Shown: positions 1-6,588, counted from the first letter of the stretch. The stretch: 64,000 nt of DNA from SFWF01 sp045539925 (GCA_045539925.1 JAZQGH010000184.1:1-64000), one strand, 5' to 3'. Notes: a model not told the origin generated them from the sequence alone. Program-made: numbers and translations.

Positions 1-7
1 AAAATAT

Positions 8-379
8 ATGAAGATAGAAATTGAAATTCCTGATTTAGAAGAAATATATTACAATTACGAGGACTGTGAAATAACAGGAAAAGACCTCAAGGAAATAATA
101 GTAGATATAGCTATCGAGAAATTTATTGATAAAATGTATCACGATTACATGAACGATAGGGTATATGATGCTCTTAAGAACGATACAAAGGAAATCATTA
201 AAACTCATACTAACGATATTGTAGATAGGGTTGTTAGTATAGTATCGGGCGAAATAATCAAAAAGAAGTCGATAATAAATGAAATGCCCAAGAAATCAGA
301 AGTGGCGAGCATTAGCAAAGAGTGGGAAGATTACTTTGTGGAACTTATTGATAAGGCTATCGCAAAAAGATTCAGGTAA
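8..379 (+). CDS. hypothetical protein, 123 aa
   Basis: Hydrophilic protein with an acidic, tyrosine-containing first half and a lysine-rich C-terminus; no motif, membrane segment or cysteine cluster is visible and I do not recognise it. It heads a run of small + strand genes. The ATG is eight bases from the window edge, so its ribosome binding site cannot be judged and a longer upstream start is possible. Confidence 0.6.
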   Translation: MKIEIEIPDLEEIYYNYEDCEITGKDLKEIIVDIAIEKFIDKMYHDYMNDRVYDALKNDTKEIIKTHTNDIVDRVVSIVSGEIIKKKSIINEMPKKSEVASISKEWEDYFVELIDKAIAKRFR

Positions 380-414
380 GGCTCGATAAAATACGAATTT
401 TATGAGGTAAAATT

Positions 415-984
415 ATGAAAGCAAAAGTAATTAGTGCATTTCCTGCATGTGGCAAATCCACATATTATAGAGAGTGGAGTCAATATTCAGAAGAGAATGC
501 GTGGCGAAGAAAAAATGGTGGCAAACAGGTTTTAAATAATATCGGAGAGCCTTGTGGAGATAAAATTCTTGACAGTGATTCAAGTTTGTTTAGTTGGATT
601 TATGACGAAAATGGCAACAAAACCAATGTTAGAAATCCAGATTTTCCTAGCAACTATATACAGCACATTAAGGAGCATATGGATACAGAAGATGTTATTT
701 TTGTTAGCAGTCATAAATCTGTGCGAGACGCATTAAAAGATGCGGATATACCATATTACTTAATCTATCCACAAAAAGAAATGAAAGATGAGTGGTTGTA
801 TAGGTTCAAGAGTCGTGGCAATGATGAGAACTTTATACAATTTCAAAATGAACATTGGGATGAGTTTATTGAAGATATGGATAAAGAGACTTATCCAACG
901 AAAATTCAATTAAAAGATTGGGTGGGTTATAATGCAATAACAGTCACCCTTATGAATGGTATTTTAGAAGTTGCAGAAACTTAA
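415..984 (+). CDS. P-loop kinase-like protein, 189 aa
   Basis: The N-terminus reads KVISAFPACGKSTYY, a Walker A (P-loop) motif at about residues 9-17, which supports nucleotide binding. The rest lacks an obvious Walker B. Known phage proteins of similar size begin with 'SAFP-x-x-GKS' and are treated as predicted kinases or ATPases of unknown substrate; that is family knowledge, and the substrate here is unknown. GAGGT precedes the ATG with normal spacing. The neighbours are small uncharacterised genes and give no pathway context. Confidence 0.7.
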   Translation: MKAKVISAFPACGKSTYYREWSQYSEENAWRRKNGGKQVLNNIGEPCGDKILDSDSSLFSWIYDENGNKTNVRNPDFPSNYIQHIKEHMDTEDVIFVSSHKSVRDALKDADIPYYLIYPQKEMKDEWLYRFKSRGNDENFIQFQNEHWDEFIEDMDKETYPTKIQLKDWVGYNAITVTLMNGILEVAET

Positions 985-1007
985 TATGGCACTTAAAAAC
1001 AAACTTT

Positions 1008-1122
1008 TATGTGGTGGCGGAATAGGTAGACGCTCACAAATTACAGTTCGGGTGTAGCCCAGTAAAGCTATGGAGTCCGATGCTCTGTTAGGACATGTAT
1101 GGTGCAAATCCATACCCACATA
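1008..1122 (+). ncRNA. tRNA-like sequence, degenerate or with an insertion
   Basis: A leucine-tRNA-like D-arm (TGGCGGAATAGG followed by TAGACGC) matches the box A consensus. A T-arm-like hairpin TATGG-loop TGCAAAT-CCATA lies at the other end, and the termini TATGTGG and CCACATA pair over 7 bases. About 64 bases separate the D- and T-arms, roughly 30 more than in a normal class II tRNA, and I find no convincing anticodon arm in it. CCA is not encoded. It may be a tRNA pseudogene, a tRNA with an insertion, or another cloverleaf-like RNA. Confidence 0.35.
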
Positions 1123-1151
1123 TAAAAACAAACTTTAAAGAGGTAATGAAT

Positions 1152-1409
1152 ATGTCTTGGGTAGAGCATCGTTCAGAGATAGATATAGAAATTGCGGATT
1201 GCTATTCTCAAATAGAAGAACTTGAGAAAAGAATAAAAATTTTAGAAGCAAGAAAGCGAAGTGAAAAATTGGATACTCCAATTAAAATAGAATGGAGTGA
1301 AACAGCAAGAGGGTTTTATTGTCCAACTTGTCACACTGGCGTTAAATGCGAAGAGCTTCAAAGATGTAATTCTTGTGGACAGATGTTGATAAAGCCATAT
1401 AATTTTTAA
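1152..1409 (+). CDS. zinc-ribbon small protein, 85 aa
   Basis: An N-terminal helical, probably coiled-coil stretch (EIDIEIADCYSQIEELEKR) is followed by CPTC and CNSC pairs near the C-terminus, a likely zinc ribbon. Two ATGs occur, at 1146 and 1152; 1152 gives the GAGGT-to-ATG spacing used by neighbouring genes. A coiled coil plus ribbon suggests a nucleic-acid or protein adaptor, but the function is not known. Confidence 0.65.
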   Translation: MSWVEHRSEIDIEIADCYSQIEELEKRIKILEARKRSEKLDTPIKIEWSETARGFYCPTCHTGVKCEELQRCNSCGQMLIKPYNF

Positions 1410-1426
1410 AACAACAAGAGGTGGTT

Positions 1427-1669
1427 ATGAACGAAATTTATAAAGTCGTAACCAAAGCCGATGACTATCCAAACTACGCAAGAGTTGTTCCATTGGAAAA
1501 GGGAGATGGTTTTTACTTAGTTGGTAGTCGTGATGTTAAAGTTGGCGATAAATACGAGAACTATCCTGCGATTGTTTCTCATATTGATTATAAGCCTAAG
1601 AAATGGTGGCAATTTTGGAAGAAGAAAGAAATGATAGGTTGTCAGATTCTTTGGCTTGGAAATGAATAG
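1427..1669 (+). CDS. hypothetical protein with KWWQFWKKK tail, 80 aa
   Basis: Small soluble protein. Near the C-terminus it carries KKWWQFWKKKE, a tryptophan- and lysine-rich stretch of the kind that sits at membrane interfaces or on nucleic acids. A related RKWWKFWLPKYK ends the small gene at 30738-30953. The ATG at 1427 is preceded by AGAGGTGGTT. Function unknown. Confidence 0.6.
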   Translation: MNEIYKVVTKADDYPNYARVVPLEKGDGFYLVGSRDVKVGDKYENYPAIVSHIDYKPKKWWQFWKKKEMIGCQILWLGNE

Positions 1670-1702
1670 CAAATAAAAATAAAATTTTAAGAGGTTAAAG
1701 AT

Positions 1703-1876
1703 ATGTTGTGGAACGAATTAAAGCCTTGTTCTTGTGGTTGTGAAAGACTTTGGGTTGTGCATCATAAATCATTTTTAAAGAATAGATTCTATATTGAATG
1801 CACTAATTGTTGGAATAGAACAAAGTCATTTAAAAAGCAAGAACAGGCAGTAGAAGAATGGAATAAAGGTAAATAA
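1703..1876 (+). CDS. Lar-like zinc-finger protein, 57 aa
   Basis: Begins MLWNELKPCSCGCERL, continues to IECTNCWNR and ends EQAVEEWNKGK. The layout (LKPC-x-CG, then C-x-x-C, then a helix ending in EAWN) matches the restriction-alleviation Lar-like family common in phages and prophages, in which members modulate host type I restriction. Whether this one does is inference. AGAGGT precedes the ATG at the standard spacing. Confidence 0.65.
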   Translation: MLWNELKPCSCGCERLWVVHHKSFLKNRFYIECTNCWNRTKSFKKQEQAVEEWNKGK

Positions 1877-1902
1877 AAATAGAGTTTTAAGTGAGGGGAA
1901 TT

Positions 1903-2109
1903 ATGTTAAATATAGAGTTAACCGAATATGGATTAGATGATACTTTAAAAGATATGAAAGACAGATTAGAAAAGGCAATCGGCAAAAAAGTTTCAAAGGA
2001 ATATAAAGACAATATAATCTATGAAACAATCGGCGCAATTAATGCTTTGTATAACACCCTTCAAGTAGCAAGGGTTGATGTAGAAACAAAGAGTGAATCT
2101 GACATATAA
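1903..2109 (+). CDS. hypothetical protein, 68 aa
   Basis: Small acidic, helical protein starting MLNIELTEYGLDDTLKDMK; no motif recognised. The ATG at 1903 follows GTGAGGGGAATT, a good ribosome binding site, and is preferred over the upstream in-frame ATG at 1891. Part of the cassette-separated series. Confidence 0.6.
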   Translation: MLNIELTEYGLDDTLKDMKDRLEKAIGKKVSKEYKDNIIYETIGAINALYNTLQVARVDVETKSESDI

Positions 2110-2134
2110 AAATGAAGTTTTATTGAGGTGACAG

Positions 2135-2434
2135 ATGTATTTCATTACGGGATTTACTAAGTACGAGATCGATGAAAGAACCAAGGTGCCTGACATAGGA
2201 TGGGCGAGGACTTTTGGTTATTATTTGAATAGCAACGATGCAAAAGAAGCGGTTATAAATAATTATTGCGATATCTTTGAATCAACATATGACTATATGG
2301 TAATTGAGCATATTGAAGAAGGCCTGTATAATCTTGCGTCAGGCAGAGTTTTCTTCAAATGGAATCATACCACGAAGCAGTATGAAGAGATCGAGACTAT
2401 AGATGATAATTCGGGAAACTATGCGTTTGGGTGA
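2135..2434 (+). CDS. hypothetical protein, 99 aa
   Basis: Starts MYFITGFTKYEIDERTKVPDIG and contains WARTFGYYLNSNDAKEAV. Small phage proteins opening 'MYFIT-x-F' and followed by 'x-R-x-x-GYF' recur in Firmicute phages without known function; this one appears related. AGGTGACAG gives its ribosome binding site. No membrane segment or cysteine cluster. Confidence 0.6.
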   Translation: MYFITGFTKYEIDERTKVPDIGWARTFGYYLNSNDAKEAVINNYCDIFESTYDYMVIEHIEEGLYNLASGRVFFKWNHTTKQYEEIETIDDNSGNYAFG

Positions 2435-2451
2435 GTTAAATATAAGAGCGT

Positions 2452-2811
2452 ATGATAAAAAGATTAAAAAGATTAATTAAGGATGCGGTTAAGGTAGCGG
2501 ATAGCCTCGACATGGACGACTCTTTGGATATAACTGCGGACATCGCAAGAGCAAACTGCCGGGAATTCCAAAGTAAATTAGCAGAAACTAAAATCAAAGA
2601 GCAGGAAAAGCTAAGAGAAAAGGTGTGTCTCAGAATTAAAACAGCGTCTAAAGAAGGCCGCACATCCGTTAGGACTGTTGACTTATTTGATGATTTCGTC
2701 ACTGAAGAAGTAACAGTTGGATTAAAAGAGTTTTTTGAGAAAAGAGGATTCCGTGTTGATGTGACACCCCTTCAAACAGGAAGTTCTTGGATCGAAATAA
2801 GCTGGGAATAG
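2452..2811 (+). CDS. hypothetical protein, 119 aa
   Basis: Helical, charged protein (MIKRLKRLIKDAVKVADSLD at the N-terminus) with a more beta-rich end. No motif recognised. The ribosome binding site is weak (AAGAGCGT), which may mean low expression. Encoded 17 bases after the preceding stop. Confidence 0.5.
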   Translation: MIKRLKRLIKDAVKVADSLDMDDSLDITADIARANCREFQSKLAETKIKEQEKLREKVCLRIKTASKEGRTSVRTVDLFDDFVTEEVTVGLKEFFEKRGFRVDVTPLQTGSSWIEISWE

Positions 2812-2829
2812 GTAGGAGATTAGCGACGT

Positions 2830-3015
2830 ATGGAAAAGGTACTATGTCCGGAGTGCGGTAAGTCTCTCGAGCTCATGTCTGCTTACGTTGAAAAGAATAA
2901 AGTTATTGCTTTATTTAATTGTGACAAATGCAAGAACGGAACTGACAGCGATTGGGAGGTTACATACTCAAAAGAAAAAGGCGTAGAGAAAATAGAACGA
3001 TACTATTTTGGGTAA
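2830..3015 (+). CDS. zinc-ribbon protein, 61 aa
   Basis: CPEC at residues 6-9 and CDKC at about residues 31-34 form a compact zinc ribbon; the rest is a short beta-rich tail. TAGGAGATTAGCGACGT precedes the ATG. Function unknown. Confidence 0.6.
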   Translation: MEKVLCPECGKSLELMSAYVEKNKVIALFNCDKCKNGTDSDWEVTYSKEKGVEKIERYYFG

Positions 3016-3029
3016 AAGGTGACGGATAT

Positions 3030-3092
3030 ATGGAAGATAAAAGAATCTCTTATGTAAGTGGGCTTTTAAGATATAACAAAGGAAAGTGGTAG
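3030..3092 (+). CDS. very small ORF, 20 aa
   Basis: ATG at 3030 after AAAAGGTGACGGAT, running to a TAG two bases before the ATG at 3095. It may be a small protein or a leader that brings ribosomes to the next gene. Too short to support on coding potential alone. Confidence 0.3.
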   Translation: MEDKRISYVSGLLRYNKGKW

Positions 3093-3094
3093 AA

Positions 3095-3484
3095 ATGGTT
3101 TTATTGATTGTAATGTTAGTTATACTGGTTGCGCTGTTTATCGCATGGGCAATATTTTGGGGCGCGTTAACGGACTTCGAGGACACTAAGATCAGTTTTA
3201 AGGACTTCAGCGAGAGTTATAAAGTGAATCCAAAGAGATGGAGGCTCGGCTTTATGAGAGATTGCGAAAATACAGTCAAGTATGAAAACGGAGCCTATGA
3301 AGTATGGTGTAGATTTGGGTGTATAGATTATCTTTCGTATTTGTTATTCTGTTTAAGTGTATCAAAATCAGAAAGAACCAAAGAAAAGAATACAAATATC
3401 CAGAAGATATTAGAGTTGACAAAGAAAGACGCAGAGTTTATATCTGAGAATATCAAAACTGATCTTAAAACAGGTGGGTTTTAA
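3095..3484 (+). CDS. membrane-anchored hypothetical protein, 129 aa
   Basis: Residues 1-25 (MVLLIVMLVILVALFIAWAI) form one strong transmembrane helix, followed by a charged cytoplasmic part of about 100 residues. A GTG at 3086 is also possible; the ATG at 3095 is chosen for spacing from AAAGGAAAG. Function unknown; single-pass small membrane proteins in this position often act on the host envelope, but nothing here shows that. Confidence 0.55.
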   Translation: MVLLIVMLVILVALFIAWAIFWGALTDFEDTKISFKDFSESYKVNPKRWRLGFMRDCENTVKYENGAYEVWCRFGCIDYLSYLLFCLSVSKSERTKEKNTNIQKILELTKKDAEFISENIKTDLKTGGF

Positions 3485-3487
3485 GAT

Positions 3488-3781
3488 ATGTGTGAAAATA
3501 GATGGGCTGTCGTAGGCTTTAACCGAGTGGGCGCAGGCCAAATCATCGAAGATATTATCGCCACTTGCGGAAAAACACGAGTACGAGGTGTGTGGTCGAA
3601 TTACGGAATTCGGGTAGAATTCTCAGATGGTACGGTACTTAGATGGGTACACGCTGCAGAAAGCTCTCGAGGACAAAGAATAGGGAAAATGTGGTGTGAT
3701 AAAAATATCGATAGAGAAATTTATAACTGCGTGATACGTCCGTTTTACAGAGGGAAAACAGAGGATATTATCTGGCTTTAA
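3488..3781 (+). CDS. hypothetical protein, 97 aa
   Basis: Basic small protein with GFNRVGAGQIIEDI near the N-terminus and a beta-rich centre; not recognised. Last gene of the first small-gene cluster, ending just before a structured RNA candidate. Confidence 0.55.
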   Translation: MCENRWAVVGFNRVGAGQIIEDIIATCGKTRVRGVWSNYGIRVEFSDGTVLRWVHAAESSRGQRIGKMWCDKNIDREIYNCVIRPFYRGKTEDIIWL

Positions 3782-3793
3782 GCCGTTAATATA

Positions 3794-3872
3794 GTTTGTG
3801 TGGCGACAAAGTCTGTTGGGATGTTCCCCGGATGGCGACCCTTTCTACATAAGGTGAGCTCTCCATACAAAC
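3794..3872 (+). ncRNA. tRNA-sized structured RNA candidate
   Basis: The ends GTTTGTGTGG (3794-3803) and CCATACAAAC (3863-3872) pair over 10 bases with one G-U. Inside are TCTG..GGGA/TCCC..CGGA, a long hairpin, and ACC-CTT/AAG-GT closing a 7-base loop TCTACAT. It is 79 bases long but lacks a T-arm, so it is not an ordinary tRNA. It begins 13 bases after a stop codon and is followed by a strong hairpin at 3878-3902, consistent with a processed 3' RNA. Confidence 0.4.
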
Positions 3873-3877
3873 AAAGC

Positions 3878-3902
3878 GGAGCGGCTAATAAATAGCCGCT
3901 CC
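3878..3902 (+). terminator. perfect 10-bp hairpin
   Basis: GGAGCGGCTA and TAGCCGCTCC flank a 5-base loop. On + no U-tract follows; on - the tail is GCTTTGTTTG. It is either a weak terminator or a protective 3' end for the RNA at 3794-3872. Confidence 0.4.
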
Positions 3903-3929
3903 AAAAAGATTTGGCACCAAAATATCATA

Positions 3930-3959
3930 TTGACAAATACCAAATCGGTGGTATATAAT
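3930..3959 (+). promoter_or_regulatory. promoter (+), TTGACA-N18-TATAAT
   Basis: Perfect -35 TTGACA at 3930 and -10 TATAAT at 3954. It reads toward the terminator at 4024-4055 with no ORF between, so the product would be an RNA of about 90 bases. The sequence around it is nearly repeated, inverted, at 4342-4370. Confidence 0.75.
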
Positions 3960-4023
3960 AATTGTGGTGGAACCATAGATGGCTACCACAAACGAACAAT
4001 TAGTAAAATTTAATTTAGAAATT

Positions 4024-4055
4024 GAACCATCTGGGCGAAGATGGTTCTTTTTCTT
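4024..4055 (+). terminator. intrinsic terminator (+)
   Basis: GAACCATCT and AGATGGTTC form a 9-bp stem with loop GGGCGA, followed by TTTTTCTT. It ends the short + transcript from the 3930 promoter. An upstream copy of AACCAT (about 3971) could pair with the descending arm as an alternative structure. Confidence 0.85.
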
Positions 4056-4072
4056 ACACCTGAATATTATAT

Positions 4073-4168
4073 TCAGACAACTCTATCGATTAAGTACAGA
4101 ACAAGCATTATAATGCCTGTGACTGCACTGATTATGGTGCAAACACCAACAAGAGTATTAAAAGTCAT
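4073..4168 (-). CDS. small hydrophobic peptide, type I toxin candidate, 31 aa
   Basis: Encodes MTFNTLVGVC followed by a hydrophobic segment TIISAVTGIIMLVLYLI and a charged end DRVV: one transmembrane helix of about 22 residues. This is the size and layout of Firmicute type I toxins of the TxpA/BsrG and 'holin-like toxin' groups (family knowledge). AAGGAGG lies 8 bases upstream. Its own promoter is at 4342-4370 and a convergent short RNA from 3930 meets its 3' end, as in txpA/RatA and bsrG/SR4. The stop overlaps a palindrome at 4060-4076. The toxin role is inferred; there is no homology search behind it. Confidence 0.65.
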   Translation of the reverse strand: MTFNTLVGVCTIISAVTGIIMLVLYLIDRVV

Positions 4169-4214
4169 ATGCTTGCCCTCCTTTTTGAAAAGAATTTCCT
4201 AAAAGAAGACGCAT
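4158..4214 (-). CDS. leader peptide overlapping the toxin start, 18 aa
   Basis: An ATG preceded by AAAGGAGGCTCT opens an 18-codon ORF (MRLLLGNSFQ...) that spans the toxin ribosome binding site and ends at TAA, 8 bases inside the toxin gene in another frame. This geometry suggests translational coupling or a switch on toxin synthesis. Coding status is inferred from the strong ribosome binding site. Confidence 0.45.
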   Translation of the reverse strand: MRLLLGNSFQKGGQAYDF

Positions 4215-4341
4215 AGAGCCTCCTTTCCCAAATCTTCTCTTAGGATTAAGGGAGGCAACCACCTATTTTTATAACCATCGACTGTCTATGAAGAGATGGA
4301 GAAAGAAGTTCAACAGTAAACAGTCAGATTCCACCGCAATT

Positions 4342-4370
4342 ATTATATACCACTTGTTGATATTTGTCAA
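4342..4370 (-). promoter_or_regulatory. promoter (-), TTGACA-N17-TATAAT
   Basis: On the - strand, TTGACA (4365-4370) and TATAAT (4342-4347) with 17 bases between. It drives the leader/toxin transcript, whose 5' untranslated region would be about 120 bases to the leader and 165 to the toxin. Its surroundings (GTGGTATATAATAATT) match the facing promoter at 3930. Confidence 0.75.
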
Positions 4371-4413
4371 ATTAAATGATTGACCGAAAATAAACGGTAA
4401 AATAGTCGCTCAT

Positions 4414-4441
4414 TGATTTTTTGTATTAATCATGGTATAAT
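4414..4441 (+). promoter_or_regulatory. promoter (+), TTGATT-N17-TATAAT
   Basis: -35 TTGATT at 4413-4418 and -10 TATAAT at 4436-4441. It starts the operon of 4463-6463. Confidence 0.7.
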
Positions 4442-4462
4442 GCAAAAAAATGGAGGCTGGCT

Positions 4463-4609
4463 ATGAAAGATAAAAATATTGAAAGTGAATCTAAAAATCG
4501 GAGTTTTTCTCTTAATGGAGGAGGAAAACCTAATCGTGGTCTCAAGCCCTTAAAACCAAGCAATAAAAGCAATGGTAAGCGCAAAAAGAGGGATTCTGAC
4601 TCAAAATAG
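4463..4609 (+). CDS. small basic protein, 48 aa
   Basis: ATG after TGGAGGCTGGCT; encodes a lysine-, serine- and asparagine-rich peptide with a glycine-rich centre (LNGGGKPNRGLKPLKP) and a KRKKRD tail. It looks unstructured and possibly nucleic-acid binding. First gene behind the 4414 promoter. Confidence 0.5.
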   Translation: MKDKNIESESKNRSFSLNGGGKPNRGLKPLKPSNKSNGKRKKRDSDSK

Positions 4610-4636
4610 AAGGTTTAGACAAAACTAAGGAGAGAG

Positions 4637-5269
4637 ATGAAAGAATTAATTGAATATATTCCTAACATAACCGCTCAACTTTTGTTGGGAGGAGTTTTTG
4701 TGTTTGTATTTTTAACAACCTCTATGAGGCTTAGTGTCAGAAGATCTATACCGAGCTTTATACTGTTGTCATACTTGATAGGATCCGTAATATTCGAAAT
4801 GGCGATGAACTTTTGCGACACGTCGTGGGGAAAATGGAGTATATTCCTTTATTGGTTTGTCGTCGTTTGCGTCGATTCAATAGTTGCGTATCTTTTGGCA
4901 AAATTCATTAAATCAAATATGTTTAAGAGTGTCTGCTTAAGCCTCGGCATTCATGATTCAATGGAAAGAAATTATTGGACTGATTTGTTTGATCCAGATA
5001 ATGGGGTGTATATCAGAGTTTTCTTTGATAACGACGATTATATAGAGGGAAATATACATTCTATGGAGTCTGACGAAAGATATCCACAAATTTTAATTGC
5101 GAATCCAGTATATTATAAAGTGAATGCACACGGCGAAAGTGAAGTAGATTATGATTATTCTGAATCGGATTGTGATATGATCTCTGTCGATGTTTCAAAA
5201 TGCAAATATGTTTTTCTCAACTATAGTGAGGATAGTCCTGTCATTATTAGAAGAAAGACTAAGAAATAA
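4637..5269 (+). CDS. membrane protein, DUF6338-like layout, 210 aa
   Basis: Three hydrophobic helices in the first 100 residues (around 12-30, 43-60 and 78-95) precede a soluble beta-rich domain containing YWTDLFDPDNGVYIRVFF and DDYIEGNIHSM. That arrangement (membrane N-terminus, then a small SH3-like 'W-x-x-L-F ... G-x-I-x-G' domain) resembles the DUF6338 family, whose function is unknown. AGGAGAGAG supplies the ribosome binding site. Confidence 0.55.
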   Translation: MKELIEYIPNITAQLLLGGVFVFVFLTTSMRLSVRRSIPSFILLSYLIGSVIFEMAMNFCDTSWGKWSIFLYWFVVVCVDSIVAYLLAKFIKSNMFKSVCLSLGIHDSMERNYWTDLFDPDNGVYIRVFFDNDDYIEGNIHSMESDERYPQILIANPVYYKVNAHGESEVDYDYSESDCDMISVDVSKCKYVFLNYSEDSPVIIRRKTKK

Positions 5270-5302
5270 TTAAATTAATTATAGAACGAAAGGGTGATAC
5301 TT

Positions 5303-5710
5303 ATGAACAATGAAGAATTTAAGTTTGAGTTTCCGTGGGATACAACAGACGAAGAAGACGAGGAAATGCTGGAATCAATCAGAGCATATGCAGAAGAACT
5401 GAAAGCGGCAGCTCCTGACGAATACATCGAAATAACAGATCCTGTTAAAGTCAATTTGTTAATGAAGGTGTATCATGTCCTCTGTGCATTATATAAGGGC
5501 AGTGGAGTTGAGGTAACATATTCGTTACAAAAAGATATTAAAAGCATGGGTGTCGTGTCGATCATCTCTAATTCAATAGTCTTCCCGAAAGCAAGGCTTT
5601 TGAGTCAGCTTACAAAGGCAGCCACAGCAACAGATGTGTATGCCAGAGCCGACGGAAGAATTCAGATGGATTTTACATTTCATGGATTAACGCAGAAGAT
5701 GGAGGTATGA
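5303..5710 (+). CDS. hypothetical acidic protein, 135 aa
   Basis: Acidic N-terminus (EFPWDTTDEEDEEMLESI), then a mixed domain with VKVNLLMKVYHVLCALYKG. The ATG at 5303 has GGGTGATACTT upstream. It overlaps the next gene by ATGA, so translation is probably coupled. No recognised domain. Confidence 0.6.
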   Translation: MNNEEFKFEFPWDTTDEEDEEMLESIRAYAEELKAAAPDEYIEITDPVKVNLLMKVYHVLCALYKGSGVEVTYSLQKDIKSMGVVSIISNSIVFPKARLLSQLTKAATATDVYARADGRIQMDFTFHGLTQKMEV

Positions 5711-6051
5711 ACTCGGTGAAGATTGTTTGTAGAGATATAGCCGAATTAGCAATTGATTCGGCGAAAGAAAAACACCCTGAATGGTTAGTAGACAAAGAAA
5801 AACTTGAGGTTTTTGAAGGTCTTTGCGATGCGATCGATATAATAGCAGAAGAAAATGAAGCTGCAGAAATTAATGTCGAAGTAGACGAAACGACTAAGGA
5901 GATTATTGTTTCCGTCGTGTTCCCTTATATCCTCATCAATCCAAGCGATGACAACGTAGATGATTTATTGAATAGCATTATCTCTATTATGTTCTATGAA
6001 CTTAACGAATCTGTTATCCAAGAAATGCGGATGGATGGAATTTGGAGGTAA
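5707..6051 (+). CDS. hypothetical protein, 114 aa
   Basis: Acidic helical-beta protein with VDETTKEIIVSVVFPYI in the second half. It starts at the ATGA overlap with the preceding gene, whose last codons supply GGAGG. The neighbouring 55-residue gene repeats the 'x-V-x-KFVFP' pattern, so the two may be distant relatives. Function unknown. Confidence 0.55.
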   Translation: MNSVKIVCRDIAELAIDSAKEKHPEWLVDKEKLEVFEGLCDAIDIIAEENEAAEINVEVDETTKEIIVSVVFPYILINPSDDNVDDLLNSIISIMFYELNESVIQEMRMDGIWR

Positions 6052-6053
6052 AA

Positions 6054-6221
6054 ATGATGATATCCATAGGTATTGAATGTGCAACATTTACAGTAAAGCG
6101 TGGTTTGTCGGACTATGCAGATCTCGTAGCGCGTTGTGTATCGCATAGCTTCTCACAGAACGAAGATGAGAATGTGGTAGCAAAGTTTGTGTTCCCGAGC
6201 ATTTGGACGAAGGCTTTTTGA
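6054..6221 (+). CDS. hypothetical protein, 55 aa
   Basis: Starts at tandem ATGs (6054, 6057) after TGGAGGTAAAA, two bases beyond the previous stop. Contains ENVVAKFVFPSIW, similar to the end of the preceding protein. Function unknown. Confidence 0.5.
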   Translation: MMISIGIECATFTVKRGLSDYADLVARCVSHSFSQNEDENVVAKFVFPSIWTKAF

Positions 6222-6235
6222 GCCGGAGGTAAAGA

Positions 6236-6463
6236 TTGAACGATAAAAGAAGAAAGAAACTCAAAGCGGCAAGCGATCATTTAACGCTTGCCGCTGATAT
6301 TATCTCTCAGGTGAGAGATGAAGAACAAGATTCGCTTGATAATCTTCCGGAGGGATTACAGATGTCGGAACGTGGGGAAAAAATGGAGGAGACTGTATCT
6401 GACCTTGACAATATTCTCGACGACATAGACTCTGTAATAGAAGCGGTGAGTATGATATCTTAA
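6236..6463 (+). CDS. hypothetical helical protein, 75 aa
   Basis: TTG start after CGGAGGTAAAGA. A basic N-terminus (NDKRRKKLKAASDHL) leads into acidic amphipathic helices (VSDLDNILDDIDSVIEAV). A small helical adaptor is plausible; no function assigned. Last gene before the 6.5-6.7 kb non-coding locus. Confidence 0.55.
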   Translation: MNDKRRKKLKAASDHLTLAADIISQVRDEEQDSLDNLPEGLQMSERGEKMEETVSDLDNILDDIDSVIEAVSMIS

Positions 6464-6495
6464 AATTGATAATGTGATTTGCCATAATTTTTGTG

Positions 6496-6524
6496 TTGAC
6501 AATCACAGAATTGTGTGATATTCT
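6496..6524 (+). promoter_or_regulatory. promoter (+) with palindrome in its spacer
   Basis: TTGACA (6496-6501), 17 bases, TATTCT (6519-6524). The spacer contains TCACA-N6-TGTGA (6503-6518), an inverted repeat placed where a repressor would block RNA polymerase. No ORF follows before the hairpin at 6596-6625. Confidence 0.65.
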
Positions 6525-6550
6525 AATAAGGCGAACAATTGTTCACTACA

Positions 6551-6566
6551 GCCTCACACAATAGGC
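6551..6566 (+). ncRNA. hairpin inside the short (+) RNA
   Basis: GCCT and AGGC pair (extended by one base each side) around CACACAAT, in the 60 bases between the 6496 promoter and the terminator. Part of a putative RNA of about 100 bases. Confidence 0.35.
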
Positions 6567-6588
6567 TCACCACCGATTTGTGTTATAA

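Larger units (their letters stand above)
386..2130 (+). repeat. recurring AT-rich intergenic cassette (6 copies)
   Basis: The same short arrangement precedes consecutive small genes: an A-rich run (like TAAAAATAAA), a T-rich run (like GTTTTA), then a GAGGT-type ribosome binding site 5-9 bases before the ATG. Copies lie at about 386-408, 992-1014, 1122-1144, 1672-1695, 1872-1896 and 2106-2130. The copy at 992-1014 runs into the tRNA-like sequence rather than a start codon. The A and T runs can form a weak hairpin just upstream of the ribosome binding site. The spans between copies hold unrelated genes. Confidence 0.55.
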
